A stretch of DNA of 64,000 nucleotides from the NCBI GenBank assembly GCA_038040445.1, contig JBBPIG010000012.1, positions 1-64,000 on the forward strand. Direction: 5' to 3'. The translations under genes were made by a program, and so were the position numbers. Shown here piece after piece: positions 52,246 through 61,447 of this stretch. How positions within the stretch are numbered: the first letter of the stretch is position 1; the number at the start of each line of letters is the position of its first letter. This stretch comes from Acidobacteriota bacterium (lineage in GTDB: Bacteria > Acidobacteriota > Blastocatellia > UBA7656). The notes below the pieces were generated by a model that searched no databases, was not told the DNA's origin, and worked only from the letters and a program-made list of their open reading frames with translations.

Positions 52246-54663
52246 TCATTCGTATCTGAGCGCAACCATCGGGTCCACTTTGGTTGCCCGTCGAGCAGGC
52301 ACGAAACAAGCTCCCAGAGCCACCCCTGTCAAAATCACAGAGACTAGAACAAAGCTCAGCGGATCGGTCGCACTTACTCCGAACAACAAGCCGGTCATCA
52401 CCCGAGTCAACAGAAAAGCCCCGACCAGCCCTATTGCGATGCCGATCAGCACCAGCGACATTTCCTGCCTCAACACCACTCTCAACACATCCGAAGTCTG
52501 CGATCCGAGAGCCATGCGAACGCCGATCTCGTGCGTGCGCTGAGTGACCGAATAACTTACTACGCCATAGATTCCAGCCGCCGCAAGCACGAGCGCCACC
52601 GCAGCGAATATGCTGAGCACAAGCATGGGGAATCGCCTGGCCGCGACGGACTCGGACACACGGTCTTCCATCGTCAGGACATCGTCAACAGGCTGATCTT
52701 TATCTATGCCGCGAACCTCGCTACGAATCGCGCGTGCGGCGCTGCCTGCGTCAGTTGCAGTTCGCACTGCCAGATACATGCTTGCGGCGGGACGTTGGAG
52801 ATAAGCAGCATAGAGCTCCGAGTGTCGCTCCTCATCAAGTCCCAGATGGTTGACGTCACCTACGACGCCAACGACTTCGCTCCACGGAGCATCGCTCCTC
52901 GTGCTGAACTTGATGCGCTTGCCAATCGGGTCCACGTCAGAAAAGAAGCGACGGGCCATCTCTTGATTGATGATAACCGCGCCGGAAGCAACTTGATTAT
53001 CGCGTTCGCTGAAGAATCTTCCGCTGAGCAGGGGAATACCCATCGCCCGGAAGTAGTCGGGGCTTGCGGTGCGATAACCCGAGGCGGGATCAACGTCATC
53101 AACAGGCCGCGTATCGCCTTCGATTGCGAAATAGCGGCCTTCCTGTGATTGGCTCAAAGGGAGGGAATTGACTACTCCCGCTGCTTCCACTCCGGGCAAG
53201 GCGCCGACTCGCTCGATGACCTGCTCGAAGAATGCTCTCTGCTGCTCACTTTTGGAATACCTCTGCCTGGGCAGCGCGATAAGCATGGTAAGAGTATTCC
53301 GGCGATCGAAGCCCGGGTCGACCTGCAGCAATCGGATGAAGCTCTTTATCATCAGCCCTGCTCCGATCAACAGCACCAGGGCGAGTGCGACTTCAGACAC
53401 GACAAGCGTGCTGCGAATGCGATTGCGCCGCATGCCGGCCGACGCGGTTCTGCCGCCCTCTTTGAGCGACTCATTCAGATCGGGCTTAGATGCCTGCAGT
53501 GCCGGCACGAGTCCGAAGACCACCCCCGATATCATCGAGACCGCAAGCGTGAATCCAAGCACCCGGCTATCAATGTTGATCTCGCGCGCGCGCGGGATGG
53601 TCTCAGGCATGATGGCGACCAGAAGATCTATTCCCCATAGCGTCAGCAGAAGTCCGGCGACTCCGCCTGCCACGGCGAGCAGGATGCTTTCCGTCAGCAG
53701 TTGCCGAACCAGACGGCTGCGACCGGCTCCCAGAGCCGATCTTATCGCGATCTCCTTCTGGCGCACGGCTGCGCGAGCGAGCAAGAGATTGGCGACATTC
53801 ACACAAGCTATCAGCAGGACAAAGGCCACTACGCCGAGAAAGATCATCAGGGCCGGTCGGGATCTACCAACGACGTGTTCGTGCGCCGGAACGAGGTTTA
53901 CTCCGCGGTCGCGATTTGTATCTGGATACTGCTCGGCAAGCCCGGCGGCGACGGAGTCCATCTCGGTCTGAGCTCGACCAAGCGGAACGCCCGGTTTAAG
54001 GCGGGCCATCACCGTCAGGTAATAACTCCTGCGCTCGTTATCGACCACCAGCGGCACCAACACGTTGGCCTTGGACAAGACCCAGCCCGACGGAGCCAGG
54101 AAGTCTGGCGCCAGAACACCAATGATAGTGTAGCTCTCGGTGTTGAGCGTCACCGGCTTCCCGATAACATCGGGATCAGAACCGAAGCGGCGCTGCCACA
54201 GCGCGTGGCTGAGCAGCACAACGCGATTCTTGCCAGGCTGCTCCTCTTCGGATAAGAAGCCGCGGCCAAGAGTGGGAGTGCTGCCTACAAACTCCAGCAC
54301 CTCAGGAGAGACTCGCATCCCGGAGATGCGCTCGGGTTCGTCATCCGCAGCAAGGTTGAAGCTCTGTCCGCCGCACGCGACCATCGACTCGAAGACCTGA
54401 TTCTGCTCCTTCCAGTCTCTGAATGCAGGGTACGAAACAACTCCTGTGCGGATATTGAATTTTGGGTTGGTCTCCCAGACCATCACCAGCCGATCAGCAT
54501 CCTTGTAGGCCAGCGGACGAAGCAGCACCGCATTGACGACGCTGAATATGGCGGTGTTGGCTCCGATGCCGAGGGCCAGAGCTATGATCGCAACGGCGGT
54601 CAACCCCGGACTTCTAAGCAAGGTTCGAAACCCATATCGGATGTCCTGAAGCAAGCTATCCAT
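52246..54663 (-). CDS. ADOP (MacB/FtsX-type) permease 10
   Basis: An 805-residue orphan permease, start ATG 54663 (MDSLLQDIRYGFRTLLRSPGL) with an AAAGGA sequence upstream. Signatures are [13 protein letters not shown] and RTHEIGVRMALGS; the tail is [12 protein letters not shown]. The periplasmic part includes VVLLSHALWQRRFGSDP. It lies next to the ADOP 3' scrap (54824-54865), so a second permease once stood directly upstream or recombination deposited its end there. The frame is open 42 codons further upstream but over repeat sequence, hence the shorter start. Confidence 0.88.
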   Translation of the reverse strand: MDSLLQDIRYGFRTLLRSPGLTAVAIIALALGIGANTAIFSVVNAVLLRPLAYKDADRLVMVWETNPKFNIRTGVVSYPAFRDWKEQNQVFESMVACGGQSFNLAADDEPERISGMRVSPEVLEFVGSTPTLGRGFLSEEEQPGKNRVVLLSHALWQRRFGSDPDVIGKPVTLNTESYTIIGVLAPDFLAPSGWVLSKANVLVPLVVDNERRSYYLTVMARLKPGVPLGRAQTEMDSVAAGLAEQYPDTNRDRGVNLVPAHEHVVGRSRPALMIFLGVVAFVLLIACVNVANLLLARAAVRQKEIAIRSALGAGRSRLVRQLLTESILLAVAGGVAGLLLTLWGIDLLVAIMPETIPRAREINIDSRVLGFTLAVSMISGVVFGLVPALQASKPDLNESLKEGGRTASAGMRRNRIRSTLVVSEVALALVLLIGAGLMIKSFIRLLQVDPGFDRRNTLTMLIALPRQRYSKSEQQRAFFEQVIERVGALPGVEAAGVVNSLPLSQSQEGRYFAIEGDTRPVDDVDPASGYRTASPDYFRAMGIPLLSGRFFSERDNQVASGAVIINQEMARRFFSDVDPIGKRIKFSTRSDAPWSEVVGVVGDVNHLGLDEERHSELYAAYLQRPAASMYLAVRTATDAGSAARAIRSEVRGIDKDQPVDDVLTMEDRVSESVAARRFPMLVLSIFAAVALVLAAAGIYGVVSYSVTQRTHEIGVRMALGSQTSDVLRVVLRQEMSLVLIGIAIGLVGAFLLTRVMTGLLFGVSATDPLSFVLVSVILTGVALGACFVPARRATKVDPMVALRYE

Positions 54664-54685
54664 AGCTATTTGTCCTTTCTTACCT

Positions 54686-54709
54686 GGAAGCGCAGGCATC
54701 CTTGCCTGC
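54686..54709. repeat. Short dispersed palindromic repeat, copy 2
   Basis: The reverse complement closely matches positions 28-51 of the window (GCAGGCA(A/G)GGATGCCTGC). It lies between permease 10 and the ADOP scrap. Confidence 0.6.
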
Positions 54710-54823
54710 CTCGTTCCGTTACCGGCTATTCTCTTTCCCGCGCATGCAGAGATGCTCGCTCTCCCTGGCTCGACCGAGTGACTAAACAAATGACCAATGA
54801 CACAGGGCTAAGCACCAAACTTT

Positions 54824-54865
54824 TCATTCGTATCTGAGCGCTACCATCGGATCCACCTTGGTTGA
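54824..54865 (-). pseudogene. 3' remnant of an ADOP gene
   Basis: The minus strand reads [13 protein letters not shown] and a TGA stop, the stereotyped ADOP C-terminus. Upstream of codon Ser (54865) the resemblance ends abruptly: the expected VPARRA sequence is absent. The 42-bp piece is a relic of a twelfth ADOP left by deletion or recombination. The following bases (54866-55159) hold no recognisable gene; the STAND protein starts at 55160. Confidence 0.85.
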
Positions 54866-55159
54866 GTCTTCTCGACCGGCTGATCCATGGTGAGCGCCCG
54901 CTGCTTCCGCGCGCAACGCCAATCATGCGGATCGGATTAGAATCAATCGTCGTGCCCTATCGAATCTGAGCCATAACTGATAATTCGCAAGGGATCGAAG
55001 TGATCGGCCATATTCACCCTGCCGGTTATGGGACTGGCCCGTCCCGGATTCGTGAACCACGGTCCCGCGCTTGTGGGCTCGCGAGGGTGGGCATAGTATG
55101 TGACATCCTACAAAAGCAGTCAGCGATTGTTCCCGAGAGCGGCAGAGAGAAGACGGACC

Positions 55160-57478
55160 ATGACGGATGCACCTCACCGAAAACGAAGACGCGGTTGGAT
55201 CATTGGAGCAATGCTCGCCGTGGTCCTCCTGCTCGGCGAAGTGGCCATAGAGGTACTGAGCGATGACCTAAAGGAAATGCTTCGCCCCTATCGCATCTAC
55301 GTATGGTCGGCGCTTGGGCTGGCGTTCATTGCGGCTATAGTTATGGCCATCAGAGAATCGCGCGCAAGCGACGATCCTTCTGCCCACGACCCGCTAGTCG
55401 AGCGAAACATCTCAGCGGAAGAAGTCAAGAACAGTACCTTCGTCACTGGCGATGAGAATGTGATTTCTGACCACACTCAGGGCGACGTTGTGCGCGGAGA
55501 CAAGATCACCGCCAGCGATGTAGTTCACGGCGACAAGCACATCCACATCCAACAGGCCGGAAGTCCAGCGCTCTCTGCTTGGCATCAGCTTCCGTCGCCG
55601 CCGCGCGATTTCACGGGCCGCCACGAAGAGATAGACGATCTTTTGCGCGAGATGGAAAACGGCGTAACCATATCGGGCCTGCGCGGGCTGGGCGGCGTGG
55701 GCAAGACCGCGCTCGCGCTTAAGCTGGCCGACATCGTAAAGGACCAATACCCGGACGCTCAGTTCTATCTCGACCTCAAAGGCGTGAGCGAACGCCCACT
55801 CACCTCAGCGGATGCGATGGCCCACATCTGTCGAGCCTATCATCCAGAGGCGAAGCTTCCCGATCAGGAAGCGGGGTTGAGCGCGCTCTACAACTCGTTG
55901 CTGAACGGCAAACGGGCGCTGCTCCTGATGGACAACGCGAAAGATCGAGCACAGGTCGAGCGGCTCATCCCGCCTGCTGGCTGCGCGCTGATCGTGACTT
56001 CGCGGCAACGCTTCACTCTGCCGGGGCTGTACGAAAAAGATCTCGATGCGCTGCCAGCAGCGGATGCGCGCGAGTTGCTGCTGAGGATCGCCAAACGAAT
56101 CGGTGATCACGCGGACGAGATCGCAAAGTTGTGCGGACGGCTGCCCCTTGCGTTGCGCATAGCAGCAAGCGCGCTTGCCGAGCGTAAGAACCTGTCTCCG
56201 GCTGATTACGTTCGGCGGTTGAGCGATGAAAAGCAGCGACTCAGTCACCTAAAGGAAGTAGACGTTGCACTGAGCGTAAGCTGCGAGATGATCGGCGAGG
56301 AGAGATTCGCGCTGTGGCGCAAGCTGGCGGTCTTTCCGAGCACATTCGATGACAGCGCAGCGTCGGCAGTGTGGGAGATGGAAGCGGATGCCGCAAAGGA
56401 CGCGCTCGGCGATCTGCTGGCGTACAGCCTTATCGAGTACGACGAAGAGACTGGTCGCTATCATCTCCACGACCTTGCCCGAATATTTGCCGATGGGCGA
56501 TTGAGCGAGGGCGAGCGTGATCTTGCGAAACGCCGCCACGCGGTGCATTACCGACAGGTGCTTAAACAGGCCGATGAGTTTTATCTGCAGGGCGGCGGCG
56601 CAGTCACACGCGGGTTGGCGCTGTTCGACAAAGAGCGCGAAAACATCGAAGCGGGATGGTCTTGGGCGGCGGCAGAGGCCGAGAGAGACGAAGAGGCATC
56701 GCAATTGTGTAGCAGCTATCCGAATGCCGGAGTATACGTTCTCGATCTGCGTCAACATCCGCGAGAGCGAATCAGGTGGCTGGAAGTTATGCTTGGATCC
56801 GCCCGTAGATTGAAGGATCGGCAAGCTGAGGGCTACGCGTTGGGCAACCTGGGCATTGCCTACGACGATTTAGGCGACGTGCACCAGGCGATTGAGTACC
56901 ACGAGCAACAGCTTGCGATAGCCCGAGAGACCGGCGACAAGACAGGAGAAGGCAATGGGCTGGGCAACCTCGGCAGCTCCCACTACGCGTTGGGCGAGAC
57001 ACGCAAGTCGATTGATTATCACAAGCAAGCCCTTGCGATTGCGCGAGAGATAGGCGACCTCAGACTAGAAGGGAACGCTCTGGGCAGCCTCGGCGTCGTC
57101 TACGCTGCGTTGGGCGAGACGCGCAACGCGATTGAGTATTACGAGCAAGTCCTTGCGATCGCGCGAGCGGCAGGCGACCGCCAATCCGAAGGGACCGTGC
57201 TGGGCAACCTAGGGAATGTCTATAAGAATTTGGGCGAAGCGCGCAAAGCGCTTGGGTATTACGAGCAGGACATTGCGATAGTGCGAGAGACAGGCGACCG
57301 CAGAGGCGAGGGCATTTCGCTATGGAATATGAGCCTGAGCCTATATCAACTGGGTGAGCGCAGACAGGCTGTTGCCAACGCTGAAGCGGCGCTCAGGATT
57401 CTTGAAGAACTCGAATCCCCATCTGCGGATAAGGTACGCACGCAACTGGCCGAGTGGCGGGCTGCGCCGCAGCAATGA
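55160..57478 (+). CDS. Membrane-anchored NB-ARC/TPR STAND protein (NLR-like)
   Basis: A 772-residue protein from ATG 55160 (an in-frame start 20 codons earlier is less likely). Two N-terminal membrane helices (12-33 and 45-63) are followed by a short Gly/Asp-rich beta segment with repeated GD turns (91-131: FVTGDEN, VVRGDK, VVHGDK). The NB-ARC NTPase follows: P-loop GLGGVGKT (176-183), Walker B LLLMDN (254-259), TSR (280-282), the GLPL-type CGRLPLAL (325-332) and an LHD in place of MHD (436-438). Five exact 40-residue TPR units close it (557-756), each starting GNLG or similar. STAND proteins switch between ADP and ATP states; defence or signalling is inferred. No effector domain is visible apart from the membrane part. 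Confidence 0.9.
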   Translation: MTDAPHRKRRRGWIIGAMLAVVLLLGEVAIEVLSDDLKEMLRPYRIYVWSALGLAFIAAIVMAIRESRASDDPSAHDPLVERNISAEEVKNSTFVTGDENVISDHTQGDVVRGDKITASDVVHGDKHIHIQQAGSPALSAWHQLPSPPRDFTGRHEEIDDLLREMENGVTISGLRGLGGVGKTALALKLADIVKDQYPDAQFYLDLKGVSERPLTSADAMAHICRAYHPEAKLPDQEAGLSALYNSLLNGKRALLLMDNAKDRAQVERLIPPAGCALIVTSRQRFTLPGLYEKDLDALPAADARELLLRIAKRIGDHADEIAKLCGRLPLALRIAASALAERKNLSPADYVRRLSDEKQRLSHLKEVDVALSVSCEMIGEERFALWRKLAVFPSTFDDSAASAVWEMEADAAKDALGDLLAYSLIEYDEETGRYHLHDLARIFADGRLSEGERDLAKRRHAVHYRQVLKQADEFYLQGGGAVTRGLALFDKERENIEAGWSWAAAEAERDEEASQLCSSYPNAGVYVLDLRQHPRERIRWLEVMLGSARRLKDRQAEGYALGNLGIAYDDLGDVHQAIEYHEQQLAIARETGDKTGEGNGLGNLGSSHYALGETRKSIDYHKQALAIAREIGDLRLEGNALGSLGVVYAALGETRNAIEYYEQVLAIARAAGDRQSEGTVLGNLGNVYKNLGEARKALGYYEQDIAIVRETGDRRGEGISLWNMSLSLYQLGERRQAVANAEAALRILEELESPSADKVRTQLAEWRAAPQQ

Positions 57479-57571
57479 ACACCCGAAGATCTTGCGACTC
57501 GGATTGTCCCTCTTGCACGGCGGGGCTATAATCGATCCGCAACTCATAAATTCGCCGCTGAGAGAAAGACT

Positions 57572-58231
57572 ATGATTACCGAGACCCTGGGTTACTTTGA
57601 AATCGCGTCCAACTTGCCGCCCGCTTCGGAAGTTACTTTTCATGATGTCAGTTGGGATGAGTACGAGGAACTGATCGAGGAACTGGGCGAGGCAAGAGGG
57701 CTGCGTGTCAGTTACAACGAAGGGACCCTGCGGATTATGACTGTTTCATCTGAACACGAAAGCTACGCGGCTTTCATTAACCTCTTGATCGGTCACCTGA
57801 GCTTCCGGCTACGCATCAACATACGCTTCTTCGGGTCGGCTACGATGAGAACGAAGAAAAAGAAGAAAGGCAACGAGCCGGATGCGTGCTTTTATGTTCA
57901 GTCGGCCCCGGCCATCGGCAACAGGATTCAAATCGACTTCGCCGTCGATCCTCCGCCCGACGTCGTTGTCGAAGTCGACATTCATCACGACTCCCGGGAC
58001 AAGTTTTCGATCTACGCGGCGCTCGGCGTGCCTGAGATCTGGCGCTATGACGGAGAGGAATTGACCATCCATTTCCTTCAGGAAGATCAATACGTCGAGG
58101 TGGAAAGGAGCCTCGCGCTGCCTATGCTATCCGGCTTTGCGCTGACGGATTTCCTGGCCCGGCTCCCGAAGGACGGCGAATCTCAAACACTCGTCGCCTT
58201 TGACGAATGGCTCCAATCCCTCCAGCGATGA
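57572..58231 (+). CDS. Uma2-family (DUF820) putative restriction-endonuclease-fold protein
   Basis: A 219-residue protein of the Uma2 group, PD-(D/E)xK-fold proteins abundant in cyanobacteria and Acidobacteriota. The core shows EGTLRIMTVSSEHE, NEPDACFYV (Asp of the PD pair) and PPDVVVEVDIHHDSRDKFSIYAALGVPEIWRYDG, carrying the E-x-D and the downstream Lys/Tyr. No cleavage activity has been assigned to most members, so a nuclease function is inferred from fold only. A charged Lys stretch (MRTKKKKKGNE) precedes the core. SD AGAGAAAG lies a few bases before ATG 57572. It is 93 bp downstream of the STAND gene on the same strand; co-transcription is possible. Confidence 0.85.
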   Translation: MITETLGYFEIASNLPPASEVTFHDVSWDEYEELIEELGEARGLRVSYNEGTLRIMTVSSEHESYAAFINLLIGHLSFRLRINIRFFGSATMRTKKKKKGNEPDACFYVQSAPAIGNRIQIDFAVDPPPDVVVEVDIHHDSRDKFSIYAALGVPEIWRYDGEELTIHFLQEDQYVEVERSLALPMLSGFALTDFLARLPKDGESQTLVAFDEWLQSLQR

Positions 58232-58255
58232 TCCTATTGCTACTCCGAAGGGTCA

Positions 58256-58370
58256 GTTCCGGGTTCACGGTTCAGGGTTCAGAGTTCAACCTTTAGGTTG
58301 CTCCTCGCCGTCGCCCGGCAAGCTAAAGCTTGAACTCTGAACCCGGAACCTGAACCCCGGAACTCTGAAC
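58256..58370. repeat. Heptamer inverted repeat with inner stem
   Basis: GTTCCGG, GTTCACG, GTTCAGG, GTTCAGA (58256-58283), then a distinct inner stretch with short palindromes (CAACCTTTAGGTTG and CAAGCTAAAGCTTG), then complementary GAACTCTG/GAACCCGG units to the amidohydrolase stop. The inner segment is not heptameric, as in the nested element at 32934-33022. Confidence 0.8.
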
Positions 58371-59879
58371 CTATCTTTGCGCGTACGAAGCCGCCATCCC
58401 GTCGAGCATCTTGCGCAGCTCGTCTTCGGTAAACCATCGCCCGCGAGTCATCACCCCGGTTCGGCGCGATGCATTGTTCACGTCTTTGAGTGGATCGCCT
58501 TCGACCAGAATCAGATCGGCCGTCTTGCCAACTGATACCGTTCCGAACTTATCGCTTCTCAAGAACTCGGCGGCATTCGCCGTCGCGGTTCGCAGCGCCT
58601 CATAAGGCGTCAAGCCGGCAGACACCAGCTCACGCAGTTCGTCGTGCAGCGAGAACCCCGGCACAACGGAAGGCACCGGCGTATCGGTCCCGGCCAGCAT
58701 TCGCACACCCGCGGCGCGCAAGCCTTTGACAAGCTTGCTCAGCAAATCAGCTCGCGCGAAGAAACCCTTCGCGGTTTCTTTTTTGAACCGCTGAACGTAG
58801 GTGTTATTGCTCGCCTCGAATCTGGAAGCAATCCAAGGTGGCAGATATTTCATTTCCGGTCTCTTCAGGACCGCGTCAATGTCGTCCACTTGACGAGCAA
58901 TCCCACTGTAGACCGTCAACGTCGGGCTCACCCATATCCCGGCCCTAGCTGTAGCCTGGGCGACGGACGGGATTCGGCTTGCCTGGTCTCCAATCCAGCG
59001 GAGCTGCGCCTCTCGACTCGCTTCCGCCGGCGAGGTTGGGGGTTTGAAAAAGAAATAAGCGTATAGATACTCCTCGGCGTGAGCGATTGCGTCTTGCTTC
59101 TCTTCGAATGCCGCTTCGATCCCGAGATTGCGTGGCAGGTGGCCGATGACACGCATGCCTTCGCGGCGCGCAACCTCGAACAGCTTGTGATAAGCCTCGC
59201 GAGAAAAGTCCCCGTGAATCTTGATCAGGTCGTAGCCCGCGCGCTTCTGCGCGACGACCATGCGCTCAGCCTCTTCGGGCGTGGGAGTCGAGACCGGCGC
59301 GTTTGAGATAAACGGTCCGCTGGTGTAGATCGCCGGGCCCAGCGTCTCGCCTCGCGCGACCCGCTCTCGAAGCTCGAGAAACGCGGGCGTGCCGTAGAGG
59401 TTCAGCACAGTCGTCACGCCATTCGCCACAAACAACCGCAGCATCGCAGTGTTAGCGAGTTCATTGAAAACCTCGAAGTGAACGTGCATGTCGGCCAGTC
59501 CCGGCATAAGGTACTTGCCGCGCCCGTCGATCCTCAGCGCTCCGGCTGGGACCTTGACCTTGTCCGTGGGACCGAGAGCGGCTATCACTCCGTCCCTTAC
59601 GATGACGGTTTGTCCGGCCATCACTCGTTCTTCATCCATTGGGACTACGTTCACGTTGATGAAGGCGACGATCTGCTTTTGCCTAGCCTGGAGTTGCTTC
59701 ACTTCGCCGGAGGCCTGACGCCCAGTAGGTGAGTTGGATGAGTCGGCTGCGAAGTACAAAAAGGCGAGGGGCAGAGCGCCAATGCCAAACACCATGGCAA
59801 ACAGGCCAACGCCCATCAACAGATATCGTCTGAACCGATTCCATCGAGTGTTGCGAGGCTTCTTCAACGGAATATCCAT
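58371..59879 (-). CDS. Membrane-anchored amidohydrolase
   Basis: A 502-residue amidohydrolase-superfamily enzyme (imidazolonepropionase/prolidase-type). An N-terminal anchor (RRYLLMGVGLFAMVFGIGALP) precedes the barrel. Metal and catalytic residues: PGLADMHVHFE (HxH), KIHGDFSREAYHK (bridging Lys/His region), GHLPRN and HAEEYL (His ligands), and AGTDTPVPS (Asp). The second TPYEALRTATANAAEFL and GKTADLILVEGDPL are the typical C-terminal beta-sandwich turn. It is probably outside the cytoplasm, hydrolysing an amide-like substrate. Start ATG 59879 has AGGGA eight bases upstream; an ATG at 59900 would overlap the upstream gene as ATGA. Substrate unknown. Confidence 0.88.
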   Translation of the reverse strand: MDIPLKKPRNTRWNRFRRYLLMGVGLFAMVFGIGALPLAFLYFAADSSNSPTGRQASGEVKQLQARQKQIVAFINVNVVPMDEERVMAGQTVIVRDGVIAALGPTDKVKVPAGALRIDGRGKYLMPGLADMHVHFEVFNELANTAMLRLFVANGVTTVLNLYGTPAFLELRERVARGETLGPAIYTSGPFISNAPVSTPTPEEAERMVVAQKRAGYDLIKIHGDFSREAYHKLFEVARREGMRVIGHLPRNLGIEAAFEEKQDAIAHAEEYLYAYFFFKPPTSPAEASREAQLRWIGDQASRIPSVAQATARAGIWVSPTLTVYSGIARQVDDIDAVLKRPEMKYLPPWIASRFEASNNTYVQRFKKETAKGFFARADLLSKLVKGLRAAGVRMLAGTDTPVPSVVPGFSLHDELRELVSAGLTPYEALRTATANAAEFLRSDKFGTVSVGKTADLILVEGDPLKDVNNASRRTGVMTRGRWFTEDELRKMLDGMAASYAQR

Positions 59880-59896
59880 CAAGATTCCCTGGTCAA

Positions 59897-61201
59897 TCAT
59901 TGGCGCTTCAATTGGGCGACCACGGTCTTGGGAATTTTCGCCACGATGCTGACCTGCGTGCCGACGAGATCGGCCACGTCGTACTTAATCGCAAATCCCA
60001 GCACCATTGCCGACTCGGTCGAGTTCAGCTTCAAATCAGCTTCGAGCCAGCGCGCCATTTCGGTCGTGGCCCGCTGCAGCGCCTGGTCAAGCGACCCGCC
60101 GATGCCGATCGCCATCAAGTAGTCGGCATTCTCCGCGCGGGGTGTGCCGATTGATTTCTCCGGTATCACATCTACCGTGAACTCGAACTCCATCGAGGTT
60201 TCGAGAGCGTCGCCCGTCAATTCGCCGTCCCCTTGCGCGGCGTGGCCGTCGCCCATGAACAGCAACGCGCCTTCTTGAAAAACGGGCAGGTAGACCGTCG
60301 TTCCCTCGCGAAGCTGGTTGTAGTCCATATTTCCACCGAAGATCCCTGAATCCCGGGTGGCGATCACGTCGCGCCCCGGCGGAGCAACTCCGATACACCC
60401 GAGCATCGGCTGCAACGGAATGGTGAGCTGCTTCAACGGATCGGTTGGCTTATCCAGATACGCGACGCCCTTGTCCTTATCAAGCTTCCAGCGGCCGCTG
60501 AAGTTTTTGGCCCGGTTCAAATTCATCAGATACCCAGGCGTCAGCGCGTTGCCAACCACCGATTGACCGCTCGCCGCCCAGTCTCGATTGGTTCGCACGC
60601 GATTCAGCCGAACGACCAGGGTGTCTCCGGGCAGCGCCCCTTCAATAAAGAAAGGCCCGGTCAGCGGATTGCCGCCCATTGATCGGCGAACGGAGTTTTC
60701 ATCGGAGCCGCCAGCGTCAACACTCTTCGTTTGCACGGTATCGCCCGGGAAGATTCGCAGCGCGGGAGGAATGTTCCAGGAGAACACGCGGTGGAATTCT
60801 GCCGGTGTAAAAGTGTGCGTGCGAGGCGCGCCGCCTGGCCGCACCGAAGCCCGATGAGCGCTCCACTGAAGCTTCACGCCGCCCCAGATCCCTTCACCCT
60901 TGAGCAGGCCGTCCTGTGCTTTTCCGGTATAGGTCCCTTCCACGCGTGCTCCATCCGGAGTTAGCCATTTGAGAGTGATCACCGATTCGGTGATATCTCC
61001 CTCAATTTTCAAAGGACCCGACCGTCCGGTGATCTTGTTGCCGGCGACTTCCAGGCTCATACGGTGCGCTTGCGTTTCATCCTTAAACTGCTCGATCAGA
61101 ACCCAAGCACCGGCAATGTCGGCATCTTTTTGGGGACTCCCCTGTCCCAACGCCGACGTCAATGAAAGCAGTAACAGCACAGCTACAGAAATACGCAGCA
61201 T
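59897..61201 (-). CDS. Secreted acetamidase/formamidase-family protein
   Basis: A 434-residue protein of the FmdA/AmdA acetamidase/formamidase group, with a signal peptide (MLRISVAVLLLLSLTSALGQ). An added N-terminal beta domain of about 110 residues precedes the family core, which carries VFSWNIPPALRIFPGDTVQTKSVD, GGNPLTGPFFIEGALPGD, MLGCIGVAPPGRD, FGGNMDYNQLREGTTVYLPVFQEGALLFMGDGHAAQGDGE and EFEFTVDVIP. These enzymes hydrolyse short amides with a metal. SD GGAGG precedes ATG 61201. It sits just upstream of the amidohydrolase in the same operon, with an ATGA overlap possible, so both may break down amide compounds outside the cytoplasm. Confidence 0.9.
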   Translation of the reverse strand: MLRISVAVLLLLSLTSALGQGSPQKDADIAGAWVLIEQFKDETQAHRMSLEVAGNKITGRSGPLKIEGDITESVITLKWLTPDGARVEGTYTGKAQDGLLKGEGIWGGVKLQWSAHRASVRPGGAPRTHTFTPAEFHRVFSWNIPPALRIFPGDTVQTKSVDAGGSDENSVRRSMGGNPLTGPFFIEGALPGDTLVVRLNRVRTNRDWAASGQSVVGNALTPGYLMNLNRAKNFSGRWKLDKDKGVAYLDKPTDPLKQLTIPLQPMLGCIGVAPPGRDVIATRDSGIFGGNMDYNQLREGTTVYLPVFQEGALLFMGDGHAAQGDGELTGDALETSMEFEFTVDVIPEKSIGTPRAENADYLMAIGIGGSLDQALQRATTEMARWLEADLKLNSTESAMVLGFAIKYDVADLVGTQVSIVAKIPKTVVAQLKRQ

Positions 61202-61221
61202 CTCTTCACCTCCGCTAAACG

Positions 61222-61445
61222 GTTTAGAGTTCCGGGTTCAGGGTTCAGGGTTCCGGGTTCAGGGTTCAGGGTTCAGGGTTCAGGGTTCAGAGTTCCGGGT
61301 TCAGGGTTTCTGGTTTCTAGTTCTTGGTTTCTGGTTGTTGGTTACGAGACTGGACACCCGAAACCCGAAACTAGAAACCAGAAACCTGAACCCTCGACCC
61401 TGAACCCTCGACCCTGAACCCTGAACCCTGAACCCTGAACCGCAA
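61222..61445. repeat. Longest mosaic heptamer inverted repeat
   Basis: From 61222 eighteen consecutive 7-mers keep register without a break: GTTTAGA, GTTCCGG, then mostly GTTCAGG with GTTCCGG interspersed, switching at 61306 to GTTTCTG, GTTTCTA, GTTCTTG, GTTTCTG, GTTGTTG, GTTACGA. The loop core TTGGTTACGAGACTGG (61338-61353) is the exact reverse complement of 35563-35578. The right arm has four GAAA-type units first, then eight GAAC/GAC-type units, mirroring the left arm. Confidence 0.88.
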
Positions 61446-61447
61446 TT

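Noticed and set aside
52145-52309. Extended N-terminus of permease 9
   Set aside because: Sequence is translated TTGCCGA heptamer repeat and the SD supports ATG 52144.
61222-61445. CRISPR array
   Set aside because: Units are contiguous 7-mers with no unique spacers and no cas gene in the window.
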